DNA from: Bacteroidota bacterium
GTDB taxonomy: Bacteria; Bacteroidota; Bacteroidia; Chitinophagales; LD1
NCBI GenBank assembly: GCA_018267385.1
Contig: JAFDYN010000003.1
Span: forward strand, 1 to 54,512
Direction of reading: 5' to 3'
DNA length: 54,512 nt
The notes beneath the pieces are model-generated. The model worked only from the letters and a program-made list of their open reading frames with translations, was not told the DNA's origin and ran no database searches. The position numbers and the translations under genes are program-made. Every line of letters starts with the position of its first letter. The first letter of the stretch is position 1. Positions 8,102 through 16,307 of the stretch are shown here, in pieces.

Positions 8102-9112
8102 ATGACATCCTACACAGCGCTCGAAGAACTCGTCAATATAGACTCGCCCACCGGCTACACGGCAGAGGCCTGCCGGTATATCTACGATCACCTCACACTG
8201 ATAGGCTACAAGCCTGAGTACACTAACAAGGGTGCCGTACGCTGCGCCCTGGGCGATAAGCCGACGCTCGCTATCGCCGCACACGTAGATACACTGGGTG
8301 CCATCGTATCGGGCGTCAAAAAGGACGGTACACTCACCTTCAGTCCGCTCGGTGGCCTGCTGCTCACCAGCGCCGAGGGCGAGTATGTCAATATCATCAC
8401 CCTGAGTGGCAAAGTCTACACGGGCACACTGCTTTTTGACGATCCATCGGCTCACGCCAATCATAAACGAGAGACCACACACCGCAGCATAGACAATATG
8501 CATATCCGCATAGATGAGGAGGTCTATAGCAAAGACGATGTCGCTGCGCTCAAAATAAACATCGGCGATATCATTGCCTTCGAGCCGCGCTACCGCGAAT
8601 ATGCGAATGGCTTTATCAAGTCGCGCTTTATGGATAATAAAGCAGGCTGCTTTGTATTATTTGAGATAGCACGCCTGTGCAAGGAAAAAGGGCTCACGCC
8701 GCCGGTAGAGCTATTTTTCTCAAACTATGAGGAGGTGGGCCACGGCGGCACGGTTGGTTATAGCGATACAGTACGGGACCTGCTCGTCATAGACATGGGT
8801 GTGCTCGGCGATGCCTGCGAGGGCACCGAGGTGCGCTGCTCCATCTGTGTCAAAGACTCCTCCGGTCCGTACGACTATGACTTCCGCAAGAAGCTGGTAG
8901 ATCTCTCCGAGGCGCACCATATTCCCTATGCACTGGATGTTTACCCATTCTACGGCAGTGATGGCAGTGCAGCGCTACGCGCGGGCCGCGACTATCGCGT
9001 GGCCCTGATCGGCCCCGGTGTGGCCGCCTCTCACGGCGTAGAGCGCACACACAAAAAGGGCATCCAGGCCACCATAGACCTCTGTATGGCCTATATCTCA
9101 GACAGGGCATAA
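8102..9112 (+). CDS. M42-family metallopeptidase
   Basis: A 336-residue cytosolic protein with all the expected dinuclear metal-site motifs in order: AAHVDTLG (metal His and catalytic Asp), FMDNKAG (bridging Asp), NYEEVGHGG (catalytic Glu and metal Glu), IDMG and SHGVERTHKKGI (last His). These match M42 glutamyl/deblocking aminopeptidases, usually annotated as FrvX or endoglucanase M. Length is normal. It would trim peptides in the cytoplasm. The next gene starts 54 bases after its stop. Confidence 0.85.
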   Translation: MTSYTALEELVNIDSPTGYTAEACRYIYDHLTLIGYKPEYTNKGAVRCALGDKPTLAIAAHVDTLGAIVSGVKKDGTLTFSPLGGLLLTSAEGEYVNIITLSGKVYTGTLLFDDPSAHANHKRETTHRSIDNMHIRIDEEVYSKDDVAALKINIGDIIAFEPRYREYANGFIKSRFMDNKAGCFVLFEIARLCKEKGLTPPVELFFSNYEEVGHGGTVGYSDTVRDLLVIDMGVLGDACEGTEVRCSICVKDSSGPYDYDFRKKLVDLSEAHHIPYALDVYPFYGSDGSAALRAGRDYRVALIGPGVAASHGVERTHKKGIQATIDLCMAYISDRA

Positions 9113-9165
9113 TGCCCCATATGGGGATGGCACTATCATTGATAGGCACTATCAAAGACCATCCC

Positions 9166-9591
9166 ATGAGCCACAATATCGTTCATAAGAATATCCGCAT
9201 CAATGCCACGCCCGAGCGCGTGTGGCAGGCACTCACTGATCCGGAGCAGACACGCAAATACTTTTTTCACGCCGGTGTATATTCTTCTTTCACGGCGGGT
9301 AGCCCTATTGCTTTTCGCGGCCGTATGTTCTGGATCATTCCCTTTGAGATGAAGGGAGTAGTACTACGCGCGGTACCCGGCAGGTGTCTGCAATACACCC
9401 TGCAGAATGGCCACGGTGCCTCCGGCAATATATCTACCGTGACGGACACACTGACCTATGAAAACGGCCAGACACTGCTATCCATAGCCGATGATGTAGG
9501 AGACGCACCGGGAGCGGAGAAGCGGCTAGCACGGTCAGAAAAGGGATGGGATAAGATACTCGCCGGTCTCAAAAAAGAGGTAGAAGGATAA
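9166..9591 (+). CDS. SRPBCC (START/AHSA1-like) protein
   Basis: A 141-residue protein starting MSHNIVHKNIRINATPERVW, a typical opening of the SRPBCC fold with the NATPERVWQALTDPE motif. The C-terminal helix (SEKGWDKILAGLKKEVEG) is also characteristic. I set the start at 9166 instead of 9112 because the extra 18 residues do not fit the family. These proteins bind hydrophobic ligands or act as Hsp90 activator-like domains; no ligand can be read from the sequence. It may be co-transcribed with the M42 peptidase. Confidence 0.8.
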   Translation: MSHNIVHKNIRINATPERVWQALTDPEQTRKYFFHAGVYSSFTAGSPIAFRGRMFWIIPFEMKGVVLRAVPGRCLQYTLQNGHGASGNISTVTDTLTYENGQTLLSIADDVGDAPGAEKRLARSEKGWDKILAGLKKEVEG

Positions 9592-9724
9592 GCGGCCTCA
9601 TGGTGGCTGTTTATCAATGCAGCGACCAGGGGCGGACAAAGATGGCTTTAGACAGGTACGTAGCTTTCCGATTTTCAATAAAATATGTCACTGAAGTTCA
9701 TCGGGTATTTATCTTCTTTGCTGC

Positions 9725-10408
9725 ATGAGATATCAGCTATTATCCCTGTTGCTGGCCATTAGTGCAGTATCTTTTGCGCAAAGCAGTACGAACCCCATAC
9801 CTGCAGGTCTGACGCGCCTGCGCTATACTGCAGACGATACCTGCTACGTCTATCTCAATGGCAAAAGGTATGGCCCTGTGAAAGGTGACACGCCTTATTA
9901 CATAGATGTGAAGCCCGGCAAATACAAGTTTCGCGAGGTACTGGTGCGCGACCGCAAGCGCTATGAGGAGAATGAATTTACCATGCCGGATAGCTGGGCT
10001 GGAGAGGAGCATAATTTTCGTGCTAACATGTGGCGCATGCCTGTAGAGCCGGTAGAGTTTGGAGCGCCGACAGACGCCGTGGAGGACAATACACCTATAT
10101 ACATACCCGACACAGCGGAGCCGCACTACTACGGTGGCCTGACCGCCATGTTCGACTTTCTCAATAAGCAGAAAGTATACCCCGAGCAGGACAAGGCTGC
10201 CGGTATCTACGGGCGCGTACTGATCTATGCACTGATAGATACCTCAGGCCGGGTGGCAGAGGTGGAGCTGCGCAGCCATGTGAGCCCTGCTATAGACGCC
10301 GAGGCAGAGCGTGTGGTGCGGCTGCTACACTTCGACCCGGCGCGGGCCTATGGCCATGCTATAGCCTACAGTATGCGGATACCTTACGACTTTTACATAG
10401 ACCCGTAG
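9725..10408 (+). CDS. Periplasmic protein with TonB C-terminal domain
   Basis: A 227-residue protein with a signal peptide (LLSLLLAISAVSFAQ). The last 95 residues match a TonB C-terminal domain: GGLTAMFDFLNKQKVYPEQ, then GRVLIYALIDTSGRVAEVEL and an AEAERVVRLLHFDPA helix. It lacks the N-terminal anchor and Pro-rich linker of true TonB, so it is one of the many free-standing periplasmic TonB-C proteins of Bacteroidota with an unknown partner. Residues about 25-90 may be a small beta domain. Confidence 0.8.
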   Translation: MRYQLLSLLLAISAVSFAQSSTNPIPAGLTRLRYTADDTCYVYLNGKRYGPVKGDTPYYIDVKPGKYKFREVLVRDRKRYEENEFTMPDSWAGEEHNFRANMWRMPVEPVEFGAPTDAVEDNTPIYIPDTAEPHYYGGLTAMFDFLNKQKVYPEQDKAAGIYGRVLIYALIDTSGRVAEVELRSHVSPAIDAEAERVVRLLHFDPARAYGHAIAYSMRIPYDFYIDP

Positions 10409-10431
10409 CGTGAGGGTCATCACTATCCCAT

Positions 10432-11049
10432 CTATACAAAGTGCAGGTCTATAGCCCTGCGTATCAGGATCGCAGTATTCCTTGCGTTAAACTTCTCCAG
10501 CAGGTGCTTCCTGTGTGTATCGATAGTAGTAGGGCTCACAAATAATTGCGCTGCCATCTCCGCATTGGTCAGACCGTCTGCTATCAGCTTCAGCACCTCT
10601 GCCTCACGGCGCGTCAGCACCGGTAGATCATCTGTAGGTGCATTCTTTATCATTTCTGATGCCTCCAGGCTTAGGTACTGCTTGCCTTGCAGCACGGTGT
10701 CTATCGCAGTGAGTATCTCCTGCTTTGTAGCGTTTTTCAGCAGGTAGCCCATGGCCCCGTGGCTCAGCATTTTTGAGATAAAGCTCAGCTGATTGTAGCT
10801 GCTCAGCCCTATGATACGCACTGCCGGATATTTTTCTATCACCAGTTTGCAGAGGTCTATGCCGCTCATATCTCCGAGGTTGATATCCATCAGGATCACA
10901 TCGGGCTGATGGTGCTGCAGGTAGGTCTGGCATGCTGCTGCATTGTAGGCATGGCCGAGCATCTCTATGCCTGCCTCCTCTTGCAGCATGGCTTTGATAC
11001 CCTCTATCACCATGTAGTGATCATCTACTATATACACCTTTACCTTCAT
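10432..11049 (-). CDS. NarL/LuxR-family response regulator
   Basis: A 205-residue two-domain regulator. The receiver domain has the acidic pair VDD at residues 8-10, the phosphoacceptor Asp55 in VILMDINLGDMSG and a YLLKN lysine. The output domain has a LuxR-type helix-turn-helix (LTRREAEVLKLIADGLTNAE then TIDTHRKHLLEKF). Its ATG overlaps the stop of the upstream histidine kinase gene by 4 bases, so the two are translationally coupled and form one signalling pair. Target genes are not evident. Confidence 0.93.
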   Translation of the reverse strand: MKVKVYIVDDHYMVIEGIKAMLQEEAGIEMLGHAYNAAACQTYLQHHQPDVILMDINLGDMSGIDLCKLVIEKYPAVRIIGLSSYNQLSFISKMLSHGAMGYLLKNATKQEILTAIDTVLQGKQYLSLEASEMIKNAPTDDLPVLTRREAEVLKLIADGLTNAEMAAQLFVSPTTIDTHRKHLLEKFNARNTAILIRRAIDLHFV

Positions 11050-13016
11050 GCTACAGGAAATTCAATATAGACAGACGTACCCTTGCCCGGCTGCGACTGG
11101 ATATTGATCGTACCCTTCTGGTATTGTACACGTGAGTAGATATTTTTCCAGCCTATGCCCTGCGCGCTTTTGATCGTCTCATCGGCCAGTCCTTTGCCAT
11201 TGTCCTCTACTGTGATGGTGAGCTGGCTGTCTGTAGCAGCTATCTGTACGATAGCCTGCGTAGCGCCGGCATGTTTCACGATGTTATTCAGCAGCTCCTG
11301 CGTGACGCGATAGACGGTGACAGAGAGGCCCTGATCCATAGATTTATCTTTCAGCCCGAGGCTCTGGTAGTGTACCTGTAGCATGCCGTGGAGCTGCATC
11401 TCGCTGCAGAAGTCCCGCATGGCCGCATCCAGCCCAAACTTCAAAAGATTTTCCGGCATGAGGTTGTGCGCTACACGGCGCATCTCGCTGATAGAGTGGT
11501 CCAGCATGCCTATGCTGTGCTCAAATGCCTGCGCATTGGCAGGCGTCATAATCAGGTTTTCTTTCATATTATTCAGTGAATATTTGATACCGGATAGCAG
11601 CCCTCCGAGGCCATCGTGCAGGTCCTGGGCCAGGCGGCTGCGTTCTTTTTCTTCGCCCTCTATGATGGCCTCCGTGGCCGCGAGCTGTTTCTCGGTTTCC
11701 AGCTCGCTGATGCGCTGCTGCTGTATTTTCTGTGTCTGGCGGTAGGTGCGGTAGATCAGGGTGCCGATGATCAGCAGCGCTACAAAGCCACCTACCAGGA
11801 TATAGTTGAGCACACTCTTTTGCCGTAGCTGTAGCTCACGTATTTCTTTCTCTGCCTGCAGGGTTTGTATCTCGCGGTCTTTGCTGGCCACTCTGTAGCG
11901 CGTCTCTGTGAGCGCTATCTTTTTCTTCATCTCATCTGAGGAGATGCTATCAGAGAGCTGCATCTTCATCTCCAGAAACTTGTAAGCTGTAGCCGGATCA
12001 TTATTTAGGATGCACCACCTGGCGGTATTGCTGTAGGCATTCAGCCGGCCAAAATTCATCTGGTAGCGTGTAGCTTTTTCCAGCAGTGTATCATTCATTC
12101 GCTTTGCCTCTGTCGCTTCGCCGGCATCGAGCAGCGATCTGATCAGTGGGTCCAGCAGTGCTATCTGCTGGTATTTGTCATCATTGTCCAGACCGATCTG
12201 ATACGATGCCCGGAAGTCTGCTATCGCCTCTCGGTATTTCTTCTCATGTTGATAAATACTGCCCCTGATCTGATAGAATACGGCTTGCGCTATAGGATCT
12301 TTTGTCTGCGCGAGCAGTGGCTGAGATGTTTTTAAAACACTCTGTGCCTCAGCGTATCTTTCCTGTTTGGCCAGCAGCTCTGCATAGTTCATATACCGCC
12401 TGGCCAGCGAAACCTTATCTCCCAGCTTCTCAGCTGCTTTTATTGCTTTTGCGTGGTATTCTATTGCCTTGTCTATTTGTTGCAGTTCCTGATAGACTGC
12501 TGCCTTCCCCTCATATACTGAGGGCAAAGCTGCGGCCTGGTCCCTTTCCAGTATCTCTGCAGCCTTTGTATAGTTATCTATCGCCTTCTGATAGTCGCCG
12601 AGTTTCAGGTTATCACCACCCAGGTTATTGAGCAGGTAGCCCAGATTTACTCTTGCGAAATGATTGGTATCCCGCTCCAGGTAGCGGACAGCAGTATCCG
12701 CATAGAGATTTGCCATTGCAAAATCGCCCCGGTCAGAGTAGTATAGCTGGAGGTAAATGTACCCTATCTCTATACCGCGCATATTATTCAGTTCCTTGCT
12801 GATCGAGACTACCTCCTGCATCAGGGGCAGCGCCTGAGACGTGTTGACATTTATGGCGCTCAGTACATAGTCCACCAGCATATTGAGGCGTGTGGTATCA
12901 CGCTGCGGGTGTAGATCGATAGCCGCCTTGATGCTATCCAGCTCTCTGGTCTGGGCTTTTGCATCCACAGTGTGGAGCAGCAGTATGGCACATAGTATCA
13001 AAAGCGTTTTTCTCAT
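11046..13016 (-). CDS. TPR-containing sensor histidine kinase
   Basis: 656 residues. A signal peptide (1-22) and a periplasmic array of TPR helices (about 40-360, e.g. DYQKAIDNYTKAAEILERD) are followed by a coiled coil, a single membrane segment near 403-422, a HisKA_3 dimerisation helix with His467 in RLAQDLHDGLGGLL, and an ATPase domain (ELLNNIVKHAGA; DNGKGL). This is the common Bacteroidota NarX/DesK-like kinase with a TPR sensor. It is the partner of the coupled response regulator. Signal unknown. Confidence 0.92.
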   Translation of the reverse strand: MRKTLLILCAILLLHTVDAKAQTRELDSIKAAIDLHPQRDTTRLNMLVDYVLSAINVNTSQALPLMQEVVSISKELNNMRGIEIGYIYLQLYYSDRGDFAMANLYADTAVRYLERDTNHFARVNLGYLLNNLGGDNLKLGDYQKAIDNYTKAAEILERDQAAALPSVYEGKAAVYQELQQIDKAIEYHAKAIKAAEKLGDKVSLARRYMNYAELLAKQERYAEAQSVLKTSQPLLAQTKDPIAQAVFYQIRGSIYQHEKKYREAIADFRASYQIGLDNDDKYQQIALLDPLIRSLLDAGEATEAKRMNDTLLEKATRYQMNFGRLNAYSNTARWCILNNDPATAYKFLEMKMQLSDSISSDEMKKKIALTETRYRVASKDREIQTLQAEKEIRELQLRQKSVLNYILVGGFVALLIIGTLIYRTYRQTQKIQQQRISELETEKQLAATEAIIEGEEKERSRLAQDLHDGLGGLLSGIKYSLNNMKENLIMTPANAQAFEHSIGMLDHSISEMRRVAHNLMPENLLKFGLDAAMRDFCSEMQLHGMLQVHYQSLGLKDKSMDQGLSVTVYRVTQELLNNIVKHAGATQAIVQIAATDSQLTITVEDNGKGLADETIKSAQGIGWKNIYSRVQYQKGTINIQSQPGKGTSVYIEFPVA

Positions 13017-13192
13017 CCATTGAATTTACAGCATTGCAAATGAACGGAAGTATCAGATACCGCCGTATCCCCTTTTTCCATGATTTTATCCCGCCGGTAT
13101 GAAATATCCTGTTTTTCAGGATAGAATGCCCCGCCGGCTCTGGCCACCTTTGCAGCAGCATTAGCAATCATCACAAAGCAAAAAACAAGCTC

Positions 13193-14569
13193 ATGAAAAA
13201 AGTAATTTATCTCTTTGTGCTAGGCACCATAGCGCTGGCCGGCTGCCATCACAATCAGGCCCCCTCACCCCTCGCACAGGTCTCTACGGCTACGCCTATC
13301 CGTGTCAATGACAGTACCTATACCTGTGGCGGTACAGTCTCAGACCAGGGCGGCAGCGCTGTGACCGACCGCGGTGTAGTGGCAGGCCTCTCTGCCGATC
13401 CTGCCGTAGATAATACGAGCTGTGTGGTGATACCCATAGGCAGTGGTACGGGGCCATTCAGCACGCAGATCGCTCCCTTCTACTCCGGGTATACCTACCA
13501 CCTGCGCGCCTATGCTAAAAATACAGCCGGCGTAGCCTATGGCCAGGACGTGACAGTAGCACCGGGTGGGGGCAATAATGGCGGTAGCTGCAATGTAGTA
13601 GAGATCAGCAGCAATATCACGGCTGCTACTACATGGACTACAGGCAATGTCTACTACATCAAAACATGGATCAATGTCAATGCGCCACTCGTGATCCAGC
13701 CGGGCGTGATCATCAAGTTTAAGGATGCCAGCTGCGGTATGGAGATATATGCGAAGGTCACTGCTGATGCCACAGCCAGCAATCCCATCGTATTTACTTC
13801 CTACAAAGATGACAATGCCTGCGGCGATAATAATGGCGATGGCTCGGCCAGCACACCAGCCAAGGGCGACTGGGGCTATATCAATATGCGCGGAGATCAG
13901 CACGGTTCGCTCTTCAGGTATTGCCAGTTTCTCTATGCTGGTGGCTCGGGTGGCAGTGCAGTGAAAGTAAACACCGGCACAGGCAATATTCATGACTTCA
14001 CCTTTGACCACTGCACCTTTGCGCATACCTATGGTGACAATCATGACTACAAAGCGGCCTTTGCCGGATCTGATATGAAAGACCCGACTGTGAGCGTGCT
14101 GACCAATAATATTTTCTACGACAATGCGGTGCCGGTCTACATAGCGAGCTACTATGCCATGGACCCGAGCAATATCTATCACAATCCTGCTGATGCGTCT
14201 CAGACCAATCAGTACAACGGCATCTACGTATGGTCATACGGCCTGGCCGGCAAGACTGTGCAGTACTACGAAGATGAAGTACCGTATGTACTCTCACAAG
14301 GCCTCGGTGCCGGTGGCTCAGGTCAGCTCTTCAGCGTAGGGCCCAATGTGACGATCAAGATACCTGCAGGCGCAGGAAATGATATCACGGGCTATGCGGC
14401 AAACTTTGCCATAGACCCGAGTGCAGTATTCACATCACTGAGGGACGATGCACATGGCGGTGATACCAATGGCGATGGCAGCGCATCGAGCCCTGCTACA
14501 GGAGACTGGGTAGGACTAAAGATCGACCAGAACTGGTACACGACAAATGTATTTTACAGCACGCACTAA
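13193..14569 (+). CDS. Lipoprotein with right-handed beta-helix
   Basis: 458 residues with a lipoprotein signal (GTIALAGC, Cys18). Residues about 25-125 resemble a fibronectin-type beta domain. From about 135 onward there is a repetitive beta-helix-like region typical of parallel-beta-helix surface proteins (VIQPGVIIKF, IVFTSY, then a repeated GDNNGDGSAS-type acidic loop seen twice, which could bind calcium). The imperfect internal repeat GDxNGDGSASxPAxGDW occurs near 215 and 425. No enzymatic residues can be assigned. Probably a surface-attached adhesin-like or glycan-binding protein. Confidence 0.75.
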   Translation: MKKVIYLFVLGTIALAGCHHNQAPSPLAQVSTATPIRVNDSTYTCGGTVSDQGGSAVTDRGVVAGLSADPAVDNTSCVVIPIGSGTGPFSTQIAPFYSGYTYHLRAYAKNTAGVAYGQDVTVAPGGGNNGGSCNVVEISSNITAATTWTTGNVYYIKTWINVNAPLVIQPGVIIKFKDASCGMEIYAKVTADATASNPIVFTSYKDDNACGDNNGDGSASTPAKGDWGYINMRGDQHGSLFRYCQFLYAGGSGGSAVKVNTGTGNIHDFTFDHCTFAHTYGDNHDYKAAFAGSDMKDPTVSVLTNNIFYDNAVPVYIASYYAMDPSNIYHNPADASQTNQYNGIYVWSYGLAGKTVQYYEDEVPYVLSQGLGAGGSGQLFSVGPNVTIKIPAGAGNDITGYAANFAIDPSAVFTSLRDDAHGGDTNGDGSASSPATGDWVGLKIDQNWYTTNVFYSTH

Positions 14570-14591
14570 GAAACAATAAACCCAAGGAGCG

Positions 14592-14622
14592 AAAAGCGGC
14601 GGAGCGATCCGCCTGCTTTTTT
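14592..14622 (+). terminator. Rho-independent terminator-like hairpin
   Basis: A GC-rich stem (around AGCGGCGG with CCGCCTGCT, one bulge) followed by a run of six T, 23 bases after the stop of the beta-helix lipoprotein and before the next ATG at 14646. It would separate the two genes. Confidence 0.7.
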
Positions 14623-14645
14623 CCCATTTCAAAATATCATCTATC

Positions 14646-16295
14646 ATGAAAGCAACATTACTCTCTATCATCAGTGCCCTGGCACTGCTCAGCATGAGCC
14701 TCAGTAGCCGTGCGCAGTCTCCCATCATCATCAAAGACATCAACCCCGGTAGCCTGGATGGTGCAGTGGGGCAGACCTACCTGCGGGTGGGAGACAAGAT
14801 CTACTTCTGGGGTAGTGATGGCGTGACCGGCAATGAACTGTGGGTCACAGATGGCACTGCAGCAGGCACCACTCTGGTCAGTGAGATCATACCCGGGCCC
14901 AATGGCGCCATAGTGATGGACATGCTGGGCACCTATCAGGGCAAGCTGGTCTTCATGGCTGATGACAGCATACATGGCCGCGAACCCTGGATCAGTGATG
15001 GTACCTCCGCAGGCACCTTTATGCTCGCAGATATCAATCCGGGTGCGGGCAATAGTATACCTGCCTATGCCAGGGAGTGCCTGGGTAAATTATACTTTCA
15101 GGCAGATGATGGTACACACGGGCAGGAGCCGTGGGTGAGCGATGGCACTGTAGCCGGCACCCATTTATTGGAGGATGTGCAGCCGGGCTTTGGCAGCAGC
15201 GGACCGCGGTACTTTACAGAATACAATGGTGCAGTATATTTTCAGACCTATACTACCAGCTATGGCTATGAGCCGTGGGTGACCATCGGCAGCGGCGCTA
15301 CACTGTACCAGGATCTGCAGCCGGGCTTTTCCGATGGAGGTTTCTATACACCATGTGTCTACAATGGCAAACTGTATTTCGGCGGCTACTCTACCGCCAG
15401 TGGCCTCGAGTTGTGGGTCACTGACGGGCAGCCTGCCAATACGGCGCTTTTCGCAGACATCAATCCCGGTACCGGCAGCGGCTTCGCAGAGGGCGCTATA
15501 GACACGATGGGAGGCAGGCTTTTCTTCAATGGCTCTGATGGCACACATGGCTTTGAGCTGTGGGCCACAGATGGCACGGTGGGCGGCACTGCGATGGTTC
15601 ATGACATCGAGCCATCCGGCAGCGGTAGCTTCCCTACACATTTCATTAGGCTGGGCCATAAGCTCATCTGCATAGCCGGCGAGGGGATAGACATCAGGAA
15701 CCTCTGGGCTACTGACCTTACCACTCTGGCCACAGAGAAGGTATCCCGCTTTGACCCCACCTACAACAATGTGGTCAGGTACCCCACTATCTGGCGCGAT
15801 AGCATCTACTACTTTGACTATGGCACCTATGATGGCAGCCAGTACCTCTATGACCTCTACGTGACTGCCGGAGATAGCGCCTCTGTGCGCCGCATCAACC
15901 GCCTCACCCTGCAAAACTCAATCAACACCAATAGCTGGCTGGACGCTACCACTCACGGCATAGTGTACCGCGCCAGATACGACGTGGGCACCGGCTACGA
16001 ACTCTACACACTGGACATACCCTCAGGGCCTAATAGTATAGCGGCTACTTCTGATAAGGACGAGTTGCACCTCTGTCCCAATCCTGCATACGGTACGCTA
16101 TACCTCACATCAGACAGGCCATTTGTAGAAGCATCTGTGAGCATCAGCGACCAGCTGGGTAGGGAGGTGGTGACATATAGCGCCCTGACGGGAGATCGTC
16201 TGCAGATAGATGTCAGCGCCATACCCGCTGGTGTATATACACTGCATATCGCAGATGGGGCGCATGAGTCAGTGCGCCGGTTCTGCAAGGAGTAA
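14646..16295 (+). CDS. ELWxxDGT-repeat protein with T9SS sorting domain
   Basis: 549 residues with a signal peptide (ALALLSMSLSSRAQ). At least five ELW/EPWxxDGTxxGT repeats of about 45-50 residues occur between about 55 and 330 (e.g. GNELWVTDGTAAGT, REPWISDGTSAGT, FELWATDGTVGGT), which should form a beta-propeller-like fold. The last 80 residues are a T9SS type-A sorting domain (LCPNPAYGTLYL ... GVYTLHIADG ... RRFCKE). It should therefore be exported across the outer membrane and fixed to the surface or released. Role unknown. Confidence 0.88.
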   Translation: MKATLLSIISALALLSMSLSSRAQSPIIIKDINPGSLDGAVGQTYLRVGDKIYFWGSDGVTGNELWVTDGTAAGTTLVSEIIPGPNGAIVMDMLGTYQGKLVFMADDSIHGREPWISDGTSAGTFMLADINPGAGNSIPAYARECLGKLYFQADDGTHGQEPWVSDGTVAGTHLLEDVQPGFGSSGPRYFTEYNGAVYFQTYTTSYGYEPWVTIGSGATLYQDLQPGFSDGGFYTPCVYNGKLYFGGYSTASGLELWVTDGQPANTALFADINPGTGSGFAEGAIDTMGGRLFFNGSDGTHGFELWATDGTVGGTAMVHDIEPSGSGSFPTHFIRLGHKLICIAGEGIDIRNLWATDLTTLATEKVSRFDPTYNNVVRYPTIWRDSIYYFDYGTYDGSQYLYDLYVTAGDSASVRRINRLTLQNSINTNSWLDATTHGIVYRARYDVGTGYELYTLDIPSGPNSIAATSDKDELHLCPNPAYGTLYLTSDRPFVEASVSISDQLGREVVTYSALTGDRLQIDVSAIPAGVYTLHIADGAHESVRRFCKE

Positions 16296-16307
16296 AAACA
16301 CCGGGGC

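Noticed and set aside
13340..14182. 280-codon open frame opposite the beta-helix lipoprotein
   Set aside because: Antisense shadow of a gene with signal peptide, repeats and terminator; His/Ile-rich composition and no start context.
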